Positions 16,710 to 25,620 of a stretch of DNA of 64,000 bases are shown one piece after another. Made by a program: the position numbers and the translations under genes. Every line of letters begins with the position of its first letter. The stretch's first letter is position 1. The DNA is from Mesorhizobium sp. CA8 (lineage in GTDB: Bacteria; Pseudomonadota; Alphaproteobacteria; Rhizobiales; Rhizobiaceae): NCBI RefSeq assembly GCF_020164955.1, contig NZ_JAIUHG010000004.1:186001-250000 (forward strand), read 5' to 3'. Below the pieces are notes generated by a model that was given only the letters and a program-made list of their open reading frames with translations, was not told the DNA's origin and ran no database searches.

Positions 16710-17669
16710 TCAGCCGGCCATCGCCTTGTCAGCGCCGGCTGAGCTTGGCGCTTCCGCGGCCTGCGACACCAGCGCCGTCATGATCTCGGCGGCAGCAAGC
16801 GCTGCGATCACCGGCGGGCGCTTGTCCTTCACCGCATTGCCGCCGATCGGCGAGATAAGCCGGCCAAACTGCGCTTCGCTGCCCTCGGCGGATTTCAGGA
16901 ACCAGTTCCTAAAGGTTGCCTTCTTGGTCTTCGAGCCGATCATGCCGACATAAGCGCTGTCGTCGCGCTTCAGCGCCTCGGCGACGATCAGGAAATCCAG
17001 CGCATGATCATGGGTCAGGACAGCGAAGGCCGATCCGGCCGGCGCCTCGCGTATCACGGCTTCAGGCATTGGCGTCAACCGCGTCTCGACCGTTTCCGGC
17101 ATGCCTTCCAGCGCTTCGGATCGGGTCTCGACGACGACCACATGGATCGGCAGCAATGCCAGCGACGCGGCCAGCGCCTGGCCGACATGGCCGCCGCCGA
17201 AGAGATAGACATACGGCAGATGCGCTTCTTCCGATTCAGCCTTGGCGATCAGTTGCTGCTCCAGCGAGGCATCGACGAGGCGGATCAGCACCTCGACGCG
17301 GCCGCCGCAACATTGGCCGATTTCTGGCCCGAGCGGGACGTCAAGCGTGGCGGCGGCGGAGCCGCCGGGTGGGGTCGCCCGCGCAGTGCTCCGCGCTTTG
17401 GCGGTGCCTTCTGTGACGTCCCCCTCTGGCCGCTTCGCGGCCATCTCCCCCTCACGGGGGGAGAGCATCTGCCGCGCCTTGTCGATCGCCATGTATTCGA
17501 GCTGGCCGCCGCCGATCGTGCCGAAAATGGCCGATGCCGAGACAAGCATGAAGGCGCCGGCCTCTCGCGGAGTCGAGCCCTTGGTGGCCGCCACTTCGAC
17601 GAGAGCGACCCGGCCAGTTTGGCCGAGAAATGCCTTCAGGCTTTGCGCGTTCGAGTCCATCGTCTGCAT
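16710..17669 (-). CDS. xdhC: Xanthine dehydrogenase accessory protein XdhC with repeat-encoded insert
   Basis: XdhC binds molybdenum cofactor and inserts its sulfurated form into xanthine dehydrogenase. Visible are TKGSTPREAGAFML, FGTIGGGQLEYMAI, and LGPEIGQCCGGRVEV (the CoxI/XdhC-type double Cys), then a Rossmann domain with YLFGGGHVGQALA and THDHALDFLI. Between QML (residue 69) and TLDVPLGPE (residue 108) sits a 37-residue, low-complexity insert (PREGEMAAKRPEGD and so on) encoded by a palindromic intergenic repeat. The frame stays open. It is the last gene of uraH-xdhA-xdhB-xdhC. The start could also be the ATG at 17660. Confidence 0.88.
   Translation of the reverse strand: MQTMDSNAQSLKAFLGQTGRVALVEVAATKGSTPREAGAFMLVSASAIFGTIGGGQLEYMAIDKARQMLSPREGEMAAKRPEGDVTEGTAKARSTARATPPGGSAAATLDVPLGPEIGQCCGGRVEVLIRLVDASLEQQLIAKAESEEAHLPYVYLFGGGHVGQALAASLALLPIHVVVVETRSEALEGMPETVETRLTPMPEAVIREAPAGSAFAVLTHDHALDFLIVAEALKRDDSAYVGMIGSKTKKATFRNWFLKSAEGSEAQFGRLISPIGGNAVKDKRPPVIAALAAAEIMTALVSQAAEAPSSAGADKAMAG
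17349..17462. repeat. Palindromic repeat inserted in frame within xdhC
   Basis: On the plus strand it holds CCCCCTCTGGCCGCTTCGCG followed by GCCATCTCCCCCTCACGGGG. The same building blocks form the intergenic repeats at 58930 (CCCCCTCTGG with CCATCTCCCCC) and 11050 (GGCCGCTTCGCGGCC). Here they lie inside xdhC and are translated. Boundaries were inferred from where the protein departs from the family pattern. Confidence 0.75.
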
Positions 17670-17724
17670 TCCCAGATCGTGATGGCGTTTCGTTGAATCG
17701 CCCTCACGATCTAACTCTTTATTG

Positions 17725-17775
17725 GAGCATGATCTTTCTCCGAAACCCGGTTCCCACTTTTCGGGATCATGCTCT
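17725..17775. repeat. RIME-like short palindrome between xdhB and xdhC
   Basis: AGCATGATC at 17726-17734 pairs exactly with GATCATGCT at 17765-17773, with CCGAAACCCGGTTCCCACTT in the loop. This type of foldback is widespread between rhizobial genes. It lies in the 146-base gap between the end of xdhB and the start of xdhC on the minus strand and could influence how much message reaches xdhC. Confidence 0.75.
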
Positions 17776-17815
17776 AGCGCCGAAATATAGTGTTTTTCGG
17801 CCCGAATTGCACGTT

Positions 17816-20179
17816 TTAAGCCGGCTTCACCGCTTCCCGCTTCAATCGCTCGATCGCCATCAGCACGCGTTCCGGCGTCGCCGGAGCATCGAGACGTGGA
17901 CAGATCTTGTGATCCGCGACGCTCGCAACCGCGTCCGACAGCGCATGCAGCACCGACATGCCGTGGGGCAGCGGCGGCTCGCCGACAGCCTTGGAGCGGT
18001 GGATGGTCGGCTCATAGGCCGACGACCAGTCGGTCAGCTTGACGTTGAAGATCTTTGGCCGGTCAGACGCGAGCGGGATCTTGTAGGTCGACGGCGCATG
18101 CGTGCGCAGCCGGCCGCCATTGTCCCACCAAAGCTCCTCCGTCGTCAGCCAGCCCATGCCCTGGATGAAGCCGCCCTCGACCTGGCCGAGGTCGATCGCC
18201 CGATTCAGCGAACGGCCGGCGTCGTGCAGGATATCGGTGCGCTCGACGACATATTCGCCGGTCAGCGTGTCAACCGAGACCTCCGAGCACGCCGCGCCAT
18301 AGGCGTAATAGTAGAAGGCATGGCCGCGCCCCTTGCTGCGGTCCCAATGGATCTTCGGCGTCTTGTAGAATCCGGCCGCCGAGAGCTGGATGCGGTTGAT
18401 ATAGGCCTGCTTGACCAGATCATTGAAGGCCACTTCCTGGTTGCCGATGCGCACCCGGTTGGGCAGGAACACGACCTGGTCGTGCGGCACCTGATATTTA
18501 TCGGCGGCGAAATCGGTCAGCCGCTTGCGGATCTGGCGGGCGGCGTCCTGCGCTGCCATGCCGTTGAGGTCGGCGCCGGAAGACGCGGCCGTCGGCGAGG
18601 TGTTCGGCACCTTGGCGGTGGTGGTGGCGGTGATCTTGACCCGGTCGAGGTCGATCTGGAACTCCTCGGCCACGACCTGCGCCACCTTGAGATGCAGGCC
18701 CTGGCCCATCTCGGTGCCGCCGTGGTTCATATGGACCGAACCGTCGGCATAGACATGCACCAGCGCGCCGGCCTGATTGGCCTCAGTCTTGGTGAAGGAG
18801 ATGCCGAACTTGACCGGTGTCAGCGCCAGGCCGCGCTTGATGAAGCGGCTGTTGTTGTTGAAGGCGCTGATCTCACGGCGGCGGCGCGCATAGTTCGCGC
18901 TTTCCTCCAGCTCGGCGACGATGCGCTGGATGATGCAATCCTCGACCTTCTGGTGGTAGGGCGTGACGCTTCGCTCGCCGATGGCCTCCATCGGATCGTA
19001 GAAATTGAGCTTGCGGATCTCGAGCGAATCCTTGCCGACGGCGAAGGCGACCTCGTCGATGACGCGCTCCGCGCCGGCCATGCCCTGCGGCCCACCGAAG
19101 CCGCGGAAGGCGGTGTTGGAAACTGTGTTGGTGTAGAGCGGCGCCGACTTCGCATGCACCGCAGGATAGAAATAGGCGTTGTCGCAGTGGAACAGCGCGC
19201 GGTCGCCGACCGGACCGGAGAGGTCGGCGGAGAAGCCGCAGCGCAGCGCATAGGTGAAGTCGACGCCCAGGATATTACCCTCGTCGTCGAAGCCGACCTC
19301 GTAGTCGATGGCGAAGTCGTGCCGCTTGCCAGTGGCGGTCATGTCCTCGTCGCGGTCGAGCCGGATCTTCACCGCGCGCTTGAGCTTCTTGGCGGCAACG
19401 GCGGCGATCGCGGCGCACTGGTTGGCCTGCGTTTCCTTGCCGCCGAAGCCGCCGCCCATGCGGCGCACTTCGACTGTCACCGCATGGCTCGGCACGCCGA
19501 GCGCATGGGCAACCAGATGCTGCGTCTCGCTCGGGCCCTGCGTCGAGCAATAGACGATGACCTCGTCGTCCTCGCCGGGGATCGCCAGCGAGACCTGGCC
19601 TTCGAGATAGAAATGGTCCTGGCCGCCGAGCCACATGCGGTTCTTGATGCGGCGCGGTGCGGCGGCAATCGCCGCAGCCGCATCGCCGCGCTTCAGGATC
19701 AACGGCGTGGTGACCTGCTTGTCGTTGACCGGGTCAAGATTCCAGATGTCGATGACGGCCGGAAGCTCGTCATATTCGATCTTGGCAAGCCGCGCGGCGC
19801 GGCGCGCCTCCTCGCGCGTCTCGGCAACCACGGCGAAGATCGGCTGGCCGTAAAACTCAACCTTGCCTTCGGCGAGCACCGGATCGTCATGCATGTTGCT
19901 CGGCGAAACATCGTTCTCGCCGGGCACGTCGGCATGGGTCAGCACATCGACCACGCCCGGCGCCGACCGCACCGCCGACAGGTCGATGCTTTTCAACGCG
20001 CCATGCGCGACCGTGGAGAGGCCGAGGCCGATATGCAGCGTGCCGGCAGGCTCCGGCATGTCGTCGATATAGACGGCGGCTCCGCTGACATGCTTGTGCG
20101 CGGAATCGTGCCGCTGGTCGGTGGCCACACCGCCGGCGATCTTTTCCGCCTTGAGATTGGGAGTGGCGTGCTTGTTCAT
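17816..20179 (-). CDS. xdhB: Xanthine dehydrogenase, molybdopterin-binding subunit
   Basis: A 787-residue large subunit of xanthine dehydrogenase, which oxidises hypoxanthine and xanthine to urate. It has the N-terminal hammerhead domain (HVSGAAVYIDDMPEP), GGQDHFYLEGQ, the cofactor loops RRMGGGFGGKE and AFRGFGGPQG, and the C-terminal GEPPLPHG with the catalytic Glu (E734). It starts one base inside the xdhA stop codon (TGATG), showing tight coupling. It receives molybdenum cofactor through XdhC and passes electrons to XdhA. Cytoplasmic. Confidence 0.94.
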   Translation of the reverse strand: MNKHATPNLKAEKIAGGVATDQRHDSAHKHVSGAAVYIDDMPEPAGTLHIGLGLSTVAHGALKSIDLSAVRSAPGVVDVLTHADVPGENDVSPSNMHDDPVLAEGKVEFYGQPIFAVVAETREEARRAARLAKIEYDELPAVIDIWNLDPVNDKQVTTPLILKRGDAAAAIAAAPRRIKNRMWLGGQDHFYLEGQVSLAIPGEDDEVIVYCSTQGPSETQHLVAHALGVPSHAVTVEVRRMGGGFGGKETQANQCAAIAAVAAKKLKRAVKIRLDRDEDMTATGKRHDFAIDYEVGFDDEGNILGVDFTYALRCGFSADLSGPVGDRALFHCDNAYFYPAVHAKSAPLYTNTVSNTAFRGFGGPQGMAGAERVIDEVAFAVGKDSLEIRKLNFYDPMEAIGERSVTPYHQKVEDCIIQRIVAELEESANYARRRREISAFNNNSRFIKRGLALTPVKFGISFTKTEANQAGALVHVYADGSVHMNHGGTEMGQGLHLKVAQVVAEEFQIDLDRVKITATTTAKVPNTSPTAASSGADLNGMAAQDAARQIRKRLTDFAADKYQVPHDQVVFLPNRVRIGNQEVAFNDLVKQAYINRIQLSAAGFYKTPKIHWDRSKGRGHAFYYYAYGAACSEVSVDTLTGEYVVERTDILHDAGRSLNRAIDLGQVEGGFIQGMGWLTTEELWWDNGGRLRTHAPSTYKIPLASDRPKIFNVKLTDWSSAYEPTIHRSKAVGEPPLPHGMSVLHALSDAVASVADHKICPRLDAPATPERVLMAIERLKREAVKPA

Positions 20180-21654
20180 CAGGCCGCCTCGTTGCGCGAG
20201 ACCTGGAACGGCGCCTTCGTTCCGGTCGTCTCGATGTAAAAGCGCAGCAACAAGTTTCTCGCCGCCAGCGCCCGGTATTCGGCGGTCGCGCGCATGTCGG
20301 TCAGCGGCGTGAAGTCGCTGGCATATTCGGCCATCGCAGCCTCCACCGTCTCTTCGTTCCAGACCTTGCCGATAAGCGCCTTCTCGACCGCAGTGGCGCG
20401 CTTCGGCGTCGCGGCCATGCCGCCATAGGCGATGCGGATGTCAGCCACCGTGCCGTCCTTGGCCAAGGTCAGGTAGAATGCGCCGAGCGTCGCCGTGATA
20501 TCCTCGTCGCGCCGCTTGGTGACCTTGTAGACGGCAAATTTTTCGCCTCGCGTCGGCACCGGAACATGCACTGCTTCGACGAACTCGCCGGGCTGACGGT
20601 CCTGCTCGCCATAGGCGATGAAGAAGGTTTCGAGCGGTATGGTGCGGCGCGCCTCACCCTTGCGCAGCGTGAGCTGCGCGCCGAGCGCGATCAGCGGTGG
20701 CGGCGTGTCGCCGATCGGCGAGCCGTTGGCGATGTTGCCGCCGATCGTGCCCATGTTGCGCACTTGTTCGCCGCCGATGCGGTCGACCAGCGGTCCCAAT
20801 GCCGGAATGCGCTTCGACAGCGTCTCGAAGGCCTCGGTGTAGGTGGCGCCGGCGCCGATGGTGATGACGCCATCCTTCTCCAAGATCGTGCGCAGGCCGT
20901 CGAGACCGCCGATGAAGATCGCCGGCGAGATCTCGCGCATATGCTTGGTGACCCAGAGACCGACATCGGTCGAGCCAGCGATGATGGTGGCGCCCGGCTC
21001 TTTCTCGAGCAAGGCGGCGAAATCGTCGACGCTGGCCGGCACGATCAATCGCGCCTTGCCCAACCCGATCTCGACCCTGGCGCCATCGCGCAGTGCCTTC
21101 AGCCGTGCGGTGATGTCCTCGCGCTCCGCGGCCAGCGGATCCTTAGCCGCCTCGCCATAGCTCGAAATGGCATGCGCGGCGCGCATGATCGCTTCATAGC
21201 CGGTGCAGCGGCAGAGATTTCCCTGTAGCGCCTTTTCGATCGCGGCGTTGGACGGATCGGGGGTCCTCATCCAGAGCGCATAGAGCGACATGATGAAGCC
21301 CGGCGTGCAGAAGCCGCATTGCGAGCCGTGGAAATCGACCATCGCCTGCTGCACCGGATGCAGTTTTTCGCCGTCGCCGCACAGATGCTCGACGGTGACG
21401 ACATGGGTGCCGTCGAGCGAGCCCATGAAGCGGATGCAGGCATTGACGCTCTCATAGACGAGACTTTCGGCGGAGAGCTTGCCGACCAGCACCGTGCAGG
21501 CGCCGCAGTCGCCCTCGGCGCAACCTTCCTTGGTGCCGCGCAGCGAGCGGTTGAGCCGCAGCCAGTCGAGCAGGGTCGCATCGGGCGCGACGTCGGTCAG
21601 CGCCACGTCGGCGCCGTTCAGGATGAAGCGTATGTCGTTGCGGATCTCTGGCAT
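20179..21654 (-). CDS. xdhA: Xanthine dehydrogenase, iron-sulfur/FAD subunit
   Basis: A 491-residue small subunit. The plant-type 2Fe-2S domain has C45, C50, C53 (GCAEGDCGAC) and C73. The second, alpha-helical 2Fe-2S domain has CGFC (C113, C116) and CRC (C148, C150). The FAD domain follows with IIAGSTDVGLWVTK, RNMGTIGGNIANGSPIGD and a C-terminal CO-dehydrogenase flavoprotein domain. It carries electrons from the molybdenum subunit to NAD. It begins three bases after uraH and overlaps xdhB. Confidence 0.94.
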   Translation of the reverse strand: MPEIRNDIRFILNGADVALTDVAPDATLLDWLRLNRSLRGTKEGCAEGDCGACTVLVGKLSAESLVYESVNACIRFMGSLDGTHVVTVEHLCGDGEKLHPVQQAMVDFHGSQCGFCTPGFIMSLYALWMRTPDPSNAAIEKALQGNLCRCTGYEAIMRAAHAISSYGEAAKDPLAAEREDITARLKALRDGARVEIGLGKARLIVPASVDDFAALLEKEPGATIIAGSTDVGLWVTKHMREISPAIFIGGLDGLRTILEKDGVITIGAGATYTEAFETLSKRIPALGPLVDRIGGEQVRNMGTIGGNIANGSPIGDTPPPLIALGAQLTLRKGEARRTIPLETFFIAYGEQDRQPGEFVEAVHVPVPTRGEKFAVYKVTKRRDEDITATLGAFYLTLAKDGTVADIRIAYGGMAATPKRATAVEKALIGKVWNEETVEAAMAEYASDFTPLTDMRATAEYRALAARNLLLRFYIETTGTKAPFQVSRNEAA

Positions 21655-21657
21655 GTC

Positions 21658-22032
21658 TCAGCTCCCCCGATAGGTCGAGTAGCCATAGGGCGAAATCAAG
21701 AGCGGGACATGGTAGTGCCGTTCTTCCGCCATGCCGAAGCGGATCGGCACGACGTCGAGAAAGGCGGGCTCAGGCAGCTTGGCGCCCTGGCCGCGCAGAT
21801 AATCGCCGGCGGCGAAAACCAGCTCATATTCGCCGGTGCGGAAATCGGCGCCGGCAAGCAGCGGCGCATCACAGCGGCCGTCATCGTTGGTGGCGACGGT
21901 CTTGAGATGCGTGCGGTTCCCGCCCTCGATGCGGAACAGCCCGATCGACAGACCCTTTGCCGGCCGACCGGTCGCGGTGTCGAGCACATGGGTCGTCAGG
22001 CGCCCGCCATCGGCTTTCGAGGTCTCTGCCAC
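21658..22032 (-). CDS. uraH: 5-hydroxyisourate hydrolase
   Basis: A 124-residue transthyretin-like protein that hydrolyses 5-hydroxyisourate, the product of PuuD, to OHCU. Family landmarks are [16 protein letters not shown] near the N-terminus (catalytic His), the Arg in [10 protein letters not shown], and the C-terminal [19 protein letters not shown] ending in the diagnostic YRGS. It heads the uraH-xdhABC transcription unit and is divergent from puuE-uraD across a 168-base promoter region. Confidence 0.93.
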   Translation of the reverse strand: MAETSKADGGRLTTHVLDTATGRPAKGLSIGLFRIEGGNRTHLKTVATNDDGRCDAPLLAGADFRTGEYELVFAAGDYLRGQGAKLPEPAFLDVVPIRFGMAEERHYHVPLLISPYGYSTYRGS

Positions 22033-22190
22033 TGGCCGCCTCCCATCCCGGTACAGTTTCAGGTCAATTGTGCGCCAATTAAAGGCGATGCATAAGCCCC
22101 GGTCGAGCGGAGTGCGGCAAAAAGCACTTTCAAAAATTTTCGGGGGAATGCAGCAGCACCCCTTTCGATATCTTCAATGCAACAATCGGC

Positions 22191-22195
22191 AGGAG
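22191..22195 (+). promoter_or_regulatory. Ribosome binding site that sets the puuE-uraD start
   Basis: AGGAG lies five bases before ATG 22201. The frame has an earlier ATG at 22177, but the AGGAG sits downstream of it, so 22201 is the probable start. Confidence 0.7.
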
Positions 22196-22200
22196 CGGCG

Positions 22201-23625
22201 ATGCGTTACGAACGGGACATGCGCGGTTACGGGGCCAATCCGCCGGATCCGAAATGGCCCGGCGGCGCACATGTCGCGGTGCAGTTCGTCGTCAACTACG
22301 AAGAAGGCGGCGAGAACTGCGTGCTGCACGGCGACAAGGCTTCGGAGGCCTTCCTGTCGGAGATCGTCGGCGCGGCGCCCTGGGTCGGCCAGCGCCACTG
22401 GAACATGGAATCGATCTATGAATACGGCGCCCGGGCCGGCTTCTGGCGGCTCTACCGGCTGTTCACTGAAGCGCAGGTGCCGGTGACCTGCTACGGCGTC
22501 GCCACCGCCCTCGCGCGCTCGCCCGACCAGGTCGCGGCGATGCAGGAGGCCGGCTGGGAAATCGCCTCGCATGGCCTGAAATGGATCGATTATCGCGACC
22601 ACGCGGCCGAAGACGAGAAGCGCGATCTCGAAGAGACCATCAAACTGCATTACGAAGTGACCGGCGCGCGGCCGACCGGCTGGTATACTGGCCGCACTTC
22701 GGTGAACACCGTGCGGCTCGTCGCCGAGGAAGGCGGCTTCGACTACGTTTCCGACACCTATGACGACGAGCTGCCCTACTGGTTCGACCGCGACGGACTG
22801 GAGAAGCCGCAGCTCATCATCCCTTACACGCTCGACGCCAACGACATGCGTTTCGCGACGCCGCAAGGCTTCAACTCCGGCGACCAGTTCTTCGCCTATC
22901 TGAAGGACAGCTTCGACACGCTCTACGCCGAGGGCAAGGCAGGGCGGCCGCGCATGATGAATATCGGCCTGCATTGCCGGCTGGTCGGCCGTCCCGGACG
23001 AGTGGCGGCATTGAAGCGCTTCGTCGACTATGTGAAATCGCACGACAAGGTGTGGCTGACACGGCGCATCGACATCGCCAAACACTGGCGCGAAACGCAC
23101 CCCTACGAGGCGCCGGCGCTGCGGCCCTCGCGGATGGGGTTCGAGGAATTCGTGCATGCCTTCGGCGGCGTGTTCGAGCATTCGCCCTGGATCGCCGAGC
23201 GCGCCTACGAGCTGGAGCTTGGACCCGCGCATGACAGTGCCGGCGGCCTGCACAACGCGCTCTGCCGCATCTTCCGCGCAGCGACGGAGGCCGAACGGCT
23301 TTCCGTGCTCAACGCCCATCCGGACCTCGCCGGCAAGCTGGCGTCGGCCAAGCGGCTGACGCCGGAATCGACCAAGGAGCAGGCCTCCGCCGGGCTCGAC
23401 GCGCTGACCGACAAGGAGCGCGAGCTGTTCTCGAAACTCAACGCCGCCTATGTCACCACCTTCGGCTTCCCCTTCATCATCGCGGTCAAGGGCAAGACCA
23501 AGGACGAAATCCTCGCGGAGTTCGAGGCGCGGATCGGCAACAGCCGCGGCACCGAGTTGGAAATCGCCTGCAAACAGGCCGAACGCATCGCGCTGCTTCG
23601 CCTGAAAGACATGCTCCCGCAATAA
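22201..23625 (+). CDS. puuE: Allantoinase PuuE fused to OHCU decarboxylase UraD
   Basis: One 474-residue polypeptide with two enzymes. The first 300 or so residues are a polysaccharide-deacetylase-fold allantoinase (RYERDMRGYGANPPDPKWPGG: start RYERDMRGYG; later NYEEGGE, GWEIASHGLKWIDY, RPTGWYTGR, NIGLHCRLVGRPGR). From about residue 308 a UraD domain follows with GGVFEHSPWIAERA, the catalytic His in NAHPDLAGKLA, and TTFGFPFIIAVKGK. UraD makes S-allantoin from OHCU and PuuE opens it to allantoate, so consecutive steps are joined, although in reverse order along the chain. Translated with allE and allA downstream. Confidence 0.93.
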   Translation: MRYERDMRGYGANPPDPKWPGGAHVAVQFVVNYEEGGENCVLHGDKASEAFLSEIVGAAPWVGQRHWNMESIYEYGARAGFWRLYRLFTEAQVPVTCYGVATALARSPDQVAAMQEAGWEIASHGLKWIDYRDHAAEDEKRDLEETIKLHYEVTGARPTGWYTGRTSVNTVRLVAEEGGFDYVSDTYDDELPYWFDRDGLEKPQLIIPYTLDANDMRFATPQGFNSGDQFFAYLKDSFDTLYAEGKAGRPRMMNIGLHCRLVGRPGRVAALKRFVDYVKSHDKVWLTRRIDIAKHWRETHPYEAPALRPSRMGFEEFVHAFGGVFEHSPWIAERAYELELGPAHDSAGGLHNALCRIFRAATEAERLSVLNAHPDLAGKLASAKRLTPESTKEQASAGLDALTDKERELFSKLNAAYVTTFGFPFIIAVKGKTKDEILAEFEARIGNSRGTELEIACKQAERIALLRLKDMLPQ

Positions 23626-23639
23626 CGCCAGGGATCCCC

Positions 23640-24500
23640 ATGGATATGATCAAGACCGCCGAGCGAACCTATTACGCGCCGCAGGGGGGCCATCCCGGCC
23701 AGAACGAGCTGTTGACCGGCCGCGCCGTCTTCACCGAGGCCTATGCCGTCATTCCCAGGGGCGTGATGCAGGACATCGTCACCAGCCCGCTGCCGTTCTG
23801 GGACAAGACGAGGGCCTGGATCATCGCAAGGCCGCTCTCGGGCTTCGCCGAGACCTTCTCGCAATATATCGTCGAGGTCCTGCCGGGGGGCGGCAGCGAC
23901 CGGCCCGAACTCGACGCCGGCGCCGAGGGCGTGCTGTTCGTCGTCGAGGGCGAGCTCACCGTTTCGCTTGCCGGCAAAAAACATGTGCTTGCCCCCGGCG
24001 GCTTCGCCTTCCTGCCGCCGGGGAGTGGCTGGACCGGGCGCAACGGGAGCAGCAGCGCCGTTCGCTTCCACTGGATCCGCAAGGCCTATGAGGCTGTCGA
24101 CGGCCTTGACGCGCCGGAAGCGTTCTTCTCGAGTGACCAGGACGTCGCGCCGAGCCCGATGCCGGGCACCGAAGGGCGCTGGGCAACGACCCGCTTCGTC
24201 GACCCAGCCGATATGCGCCACGACATGCATGTCACCATCGTGACGCTGAAGCCCGGTGCGGTCATCCCCTTCGCCGAGACCCATGTCATGGAGCACGGGC
24301 TCTATGTGCTGGAAGGCAAGGCGGTCTACCGCCTCAACCAGGACTGGGTCGAGGTCGAGGCCGGCGATTTCATGTGGCTGCGCGCCTTCTGCCCGCAGGC
24401 CTGCTATGCCGGCGGCCCCGGCAATTTCCGCTACCTGCTCTATAAGGACGTCAACAGGCATGCCAGGCTTGGCGGCTATCTTGGGGGCAAGGCGCGGTGA
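23640..24500 (+). CDS. allE: (S)-ureidoglycine aminohydrolase
   Basis: A 286-residue bicupin protein. The N-terminal cupin contains YAVIPRGVMQDIV, EGVLFVVEGELTVSL and LPPGSGW; the C-terminal cupin holds the manganese ligands in PFAETHVMEHGLYVLEGKAVYRL (cores ETHVMEHG and EGKAVYRL). The enzyme turns S-ureidoglycine into S-ureidoglycolate with loss of ammonia. The ureidoglycine would be supplied by an allantoate amidohydrolase not encoded in this window. It begins 15 bases after puuE-uraD and its stop overlaps the allA GTG start. Confidence 0.92.
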   Translation: MDMIKTAERTYYAPQGGHPGQNELLTGRAVFTEAYAVIPRGVMQDIVTSPLPFWDKTRAWIIARPLSGFAETFSQYIVEVLPGGGSDRPELDAGAEGVLFVVEGELTVSLAGKKHVLAPGGFAFLPPGSGWTGRNGSSSAVRFHWIRKAYEAVDGLDAPEAFFSSDQDVAPSPMPGTEGRWATTRFVDPADMRHDMHVTIVTLKPGAVIPFAETHVMEHGLYVLEGKAVYRLNQDWVEVEAGDFMWLRAFCPQACYAGGPGNFRYLLYKDVNRHARLGGYLGGKAR

Positions 24501-24988
24501 GCCGCATCGTCGCCCGACCGCTGACTCGTGAGAACTTCGCGCCCTTCGGCGATGTCATCGACATGGGCGGCGACAACCGCTACCCGATCAATGGCGGCAA
24601 GGCGATGCGCTATCACGACCTCGCCACCGCCGAGGCTGCGGGCCCGAACGCGCGCGTGCTGATCTCGATGGTGCGCGGCACGCCCTATGAGATGCCGCTG
24701 AAGCTCACCATGGTCGAGCGCCATCCGCTCGGCAGCCAGGCATTTATCCCGCTGTCGCCGCGGCCGTTCCTGGTGGTCGTCTGCCATGACAGCGAGGATG
24801 GGCCGGGCGAGCCGCATGCCTTTCTCACCGACCCAAGGCAAGGCATCAACTACCGCCGCAATCTCTGGCACGGCGTGCTGACGCCGATCGGCGAGGAACA
24901 GGATTTCCTCATCGTCGACCGCGGCGGCGACGGCTCCAATCTCGAGGAATTTTATTTCTCGCATCCTTACGAGATTCACCTTCCCTGA
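24497..24988 (+). CDS. allA: Ureidoglycolate lyase
   Basis: A 163-residue cupin-like protein of the AllA family, which splits S-ureidoglycolate into glyoxylate and urea. Conserved stretches are RPLTRENFAPFGDVID, ERHPLGSQAFIPL, FLTDPRQGINYRRNLWHGVL (cores QGINY and WHGVLTP) and the closing EEFYFSHPYEI. It uses a GTG start that overlaps the allE stop by four bases. It is the last purine-specific step here and feeds glyoxylate to central metabolism. Confidence 0.92.
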   Translation: MSRIVARPLTRENFAPFGDVIDMGGDNRYPINGGKAMRYHDLATAEAAGPNARVLISMVRGTPYEMPLKLTMVERHPLGSQAFIPLSPRPFLVVVCHDSEDGPGEPHAFLTDPRQGINYRRNLWHGVLTPIGEEQDFLIVDRGGDGSNLEEFYFSHPYEIHLP

Positions 24989-25003
24989 AAGCTCGCAACT
25001 TCC

Positions 25004-25597
25004 ATGACCGACATTTCGCTGATCGACCGCCTGCTCGACGTGATCGAGCACGACATCGTGCCGAAGACGGTGCAAGGCGTTGCCCATGGCAACAAGCTGT
25101 TCGGCGCCGCGATCCTCAGGAAGGACGACCGGTCGCTGGTGCTGGCCGAGACGAACAACGAGATGGAAAATCCGCTCTGGCATGGCGAGGTGCACTGCCT
25201 GAAGCGCTTCTACGAGATGCCCAAGGCGGAGCGCGTCGACACCAAGGATGCGCTGTTCGTCGCCACGCACGAGCCCTGCTCGCTCTGCCTGTCGGCGATC
25301 ACCTGGACCGGTTTCGACAATTTCTACTATCTCTTCAGCCACGAGGATTCGCGCGACAGTTTTGCCATCCCGCATGATCTGAAAATCCTGAAAGAGGTCT
25401 TCACCCTGGATCCAGGCGGCTACAACGCCGAGAACGCCTATTGGAAGAGCTTTTCCATACGCCGGCTGGTCAGGGCTTTGCCCGAGACTGAGCGCAAGCA
25501 GCTGGAGGCTCGGATCGGCAGGATTGCGGCGCGTTATGACGAGCTGTCGGACGCCTATCAGGCAAGCAAGGCCGACAACGACATCCCGCTGAACTGA
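25004..25597 (+). CDS. Nucleoside/nucleobase deaminase, CDA superfamily
   Basis: A 197-residue zinc deaminase. The catalytic motif appears as WHGEVHCLKRF (His ligand and general-base Glu; HGE rather than the usual HAE), followed by THEPCSLCLSAITWTGF with the two Cys ligands in PCSLC. The length and C-terminal extension differ from TadA and from free cytidine deaminases. It directly follows allA (15 bases) and so may deaminate a purine or pyrimidine base or a related metabolite in the same pathway (inference). The exact substrate cannot be read from sequence. Confidence 0.8.
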   Translation: MTDISLIDRLLDVIEHDIVPKTVQGVAHGNKLFGAAILRKDDRSLVLAETNNEMENPLWHGEVHCLKRFYEMPKAERVDTKDALFVATHEPCSLCLSAITWTGFDNFYYLFSHEDSRDSFAIPHDLKILKEVFTLDPGGYNAENAYWKSFSIRRLVRALPETERKQLEARIGRIAARYDELSDAYQASKADNDIPLN

Positions 25598-25620
25598 CGC
25601 CGGCTTTCCCGATCTTGAAC

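Noticed and set aside
17630..20239. An 869-residue plus-strand open frame
   Set aside because: It is the antisense shadow of xdhB, which has full catalytic motifs on the minus strand; the plus-strand product is Arg/His/Ala-rich with no domain.
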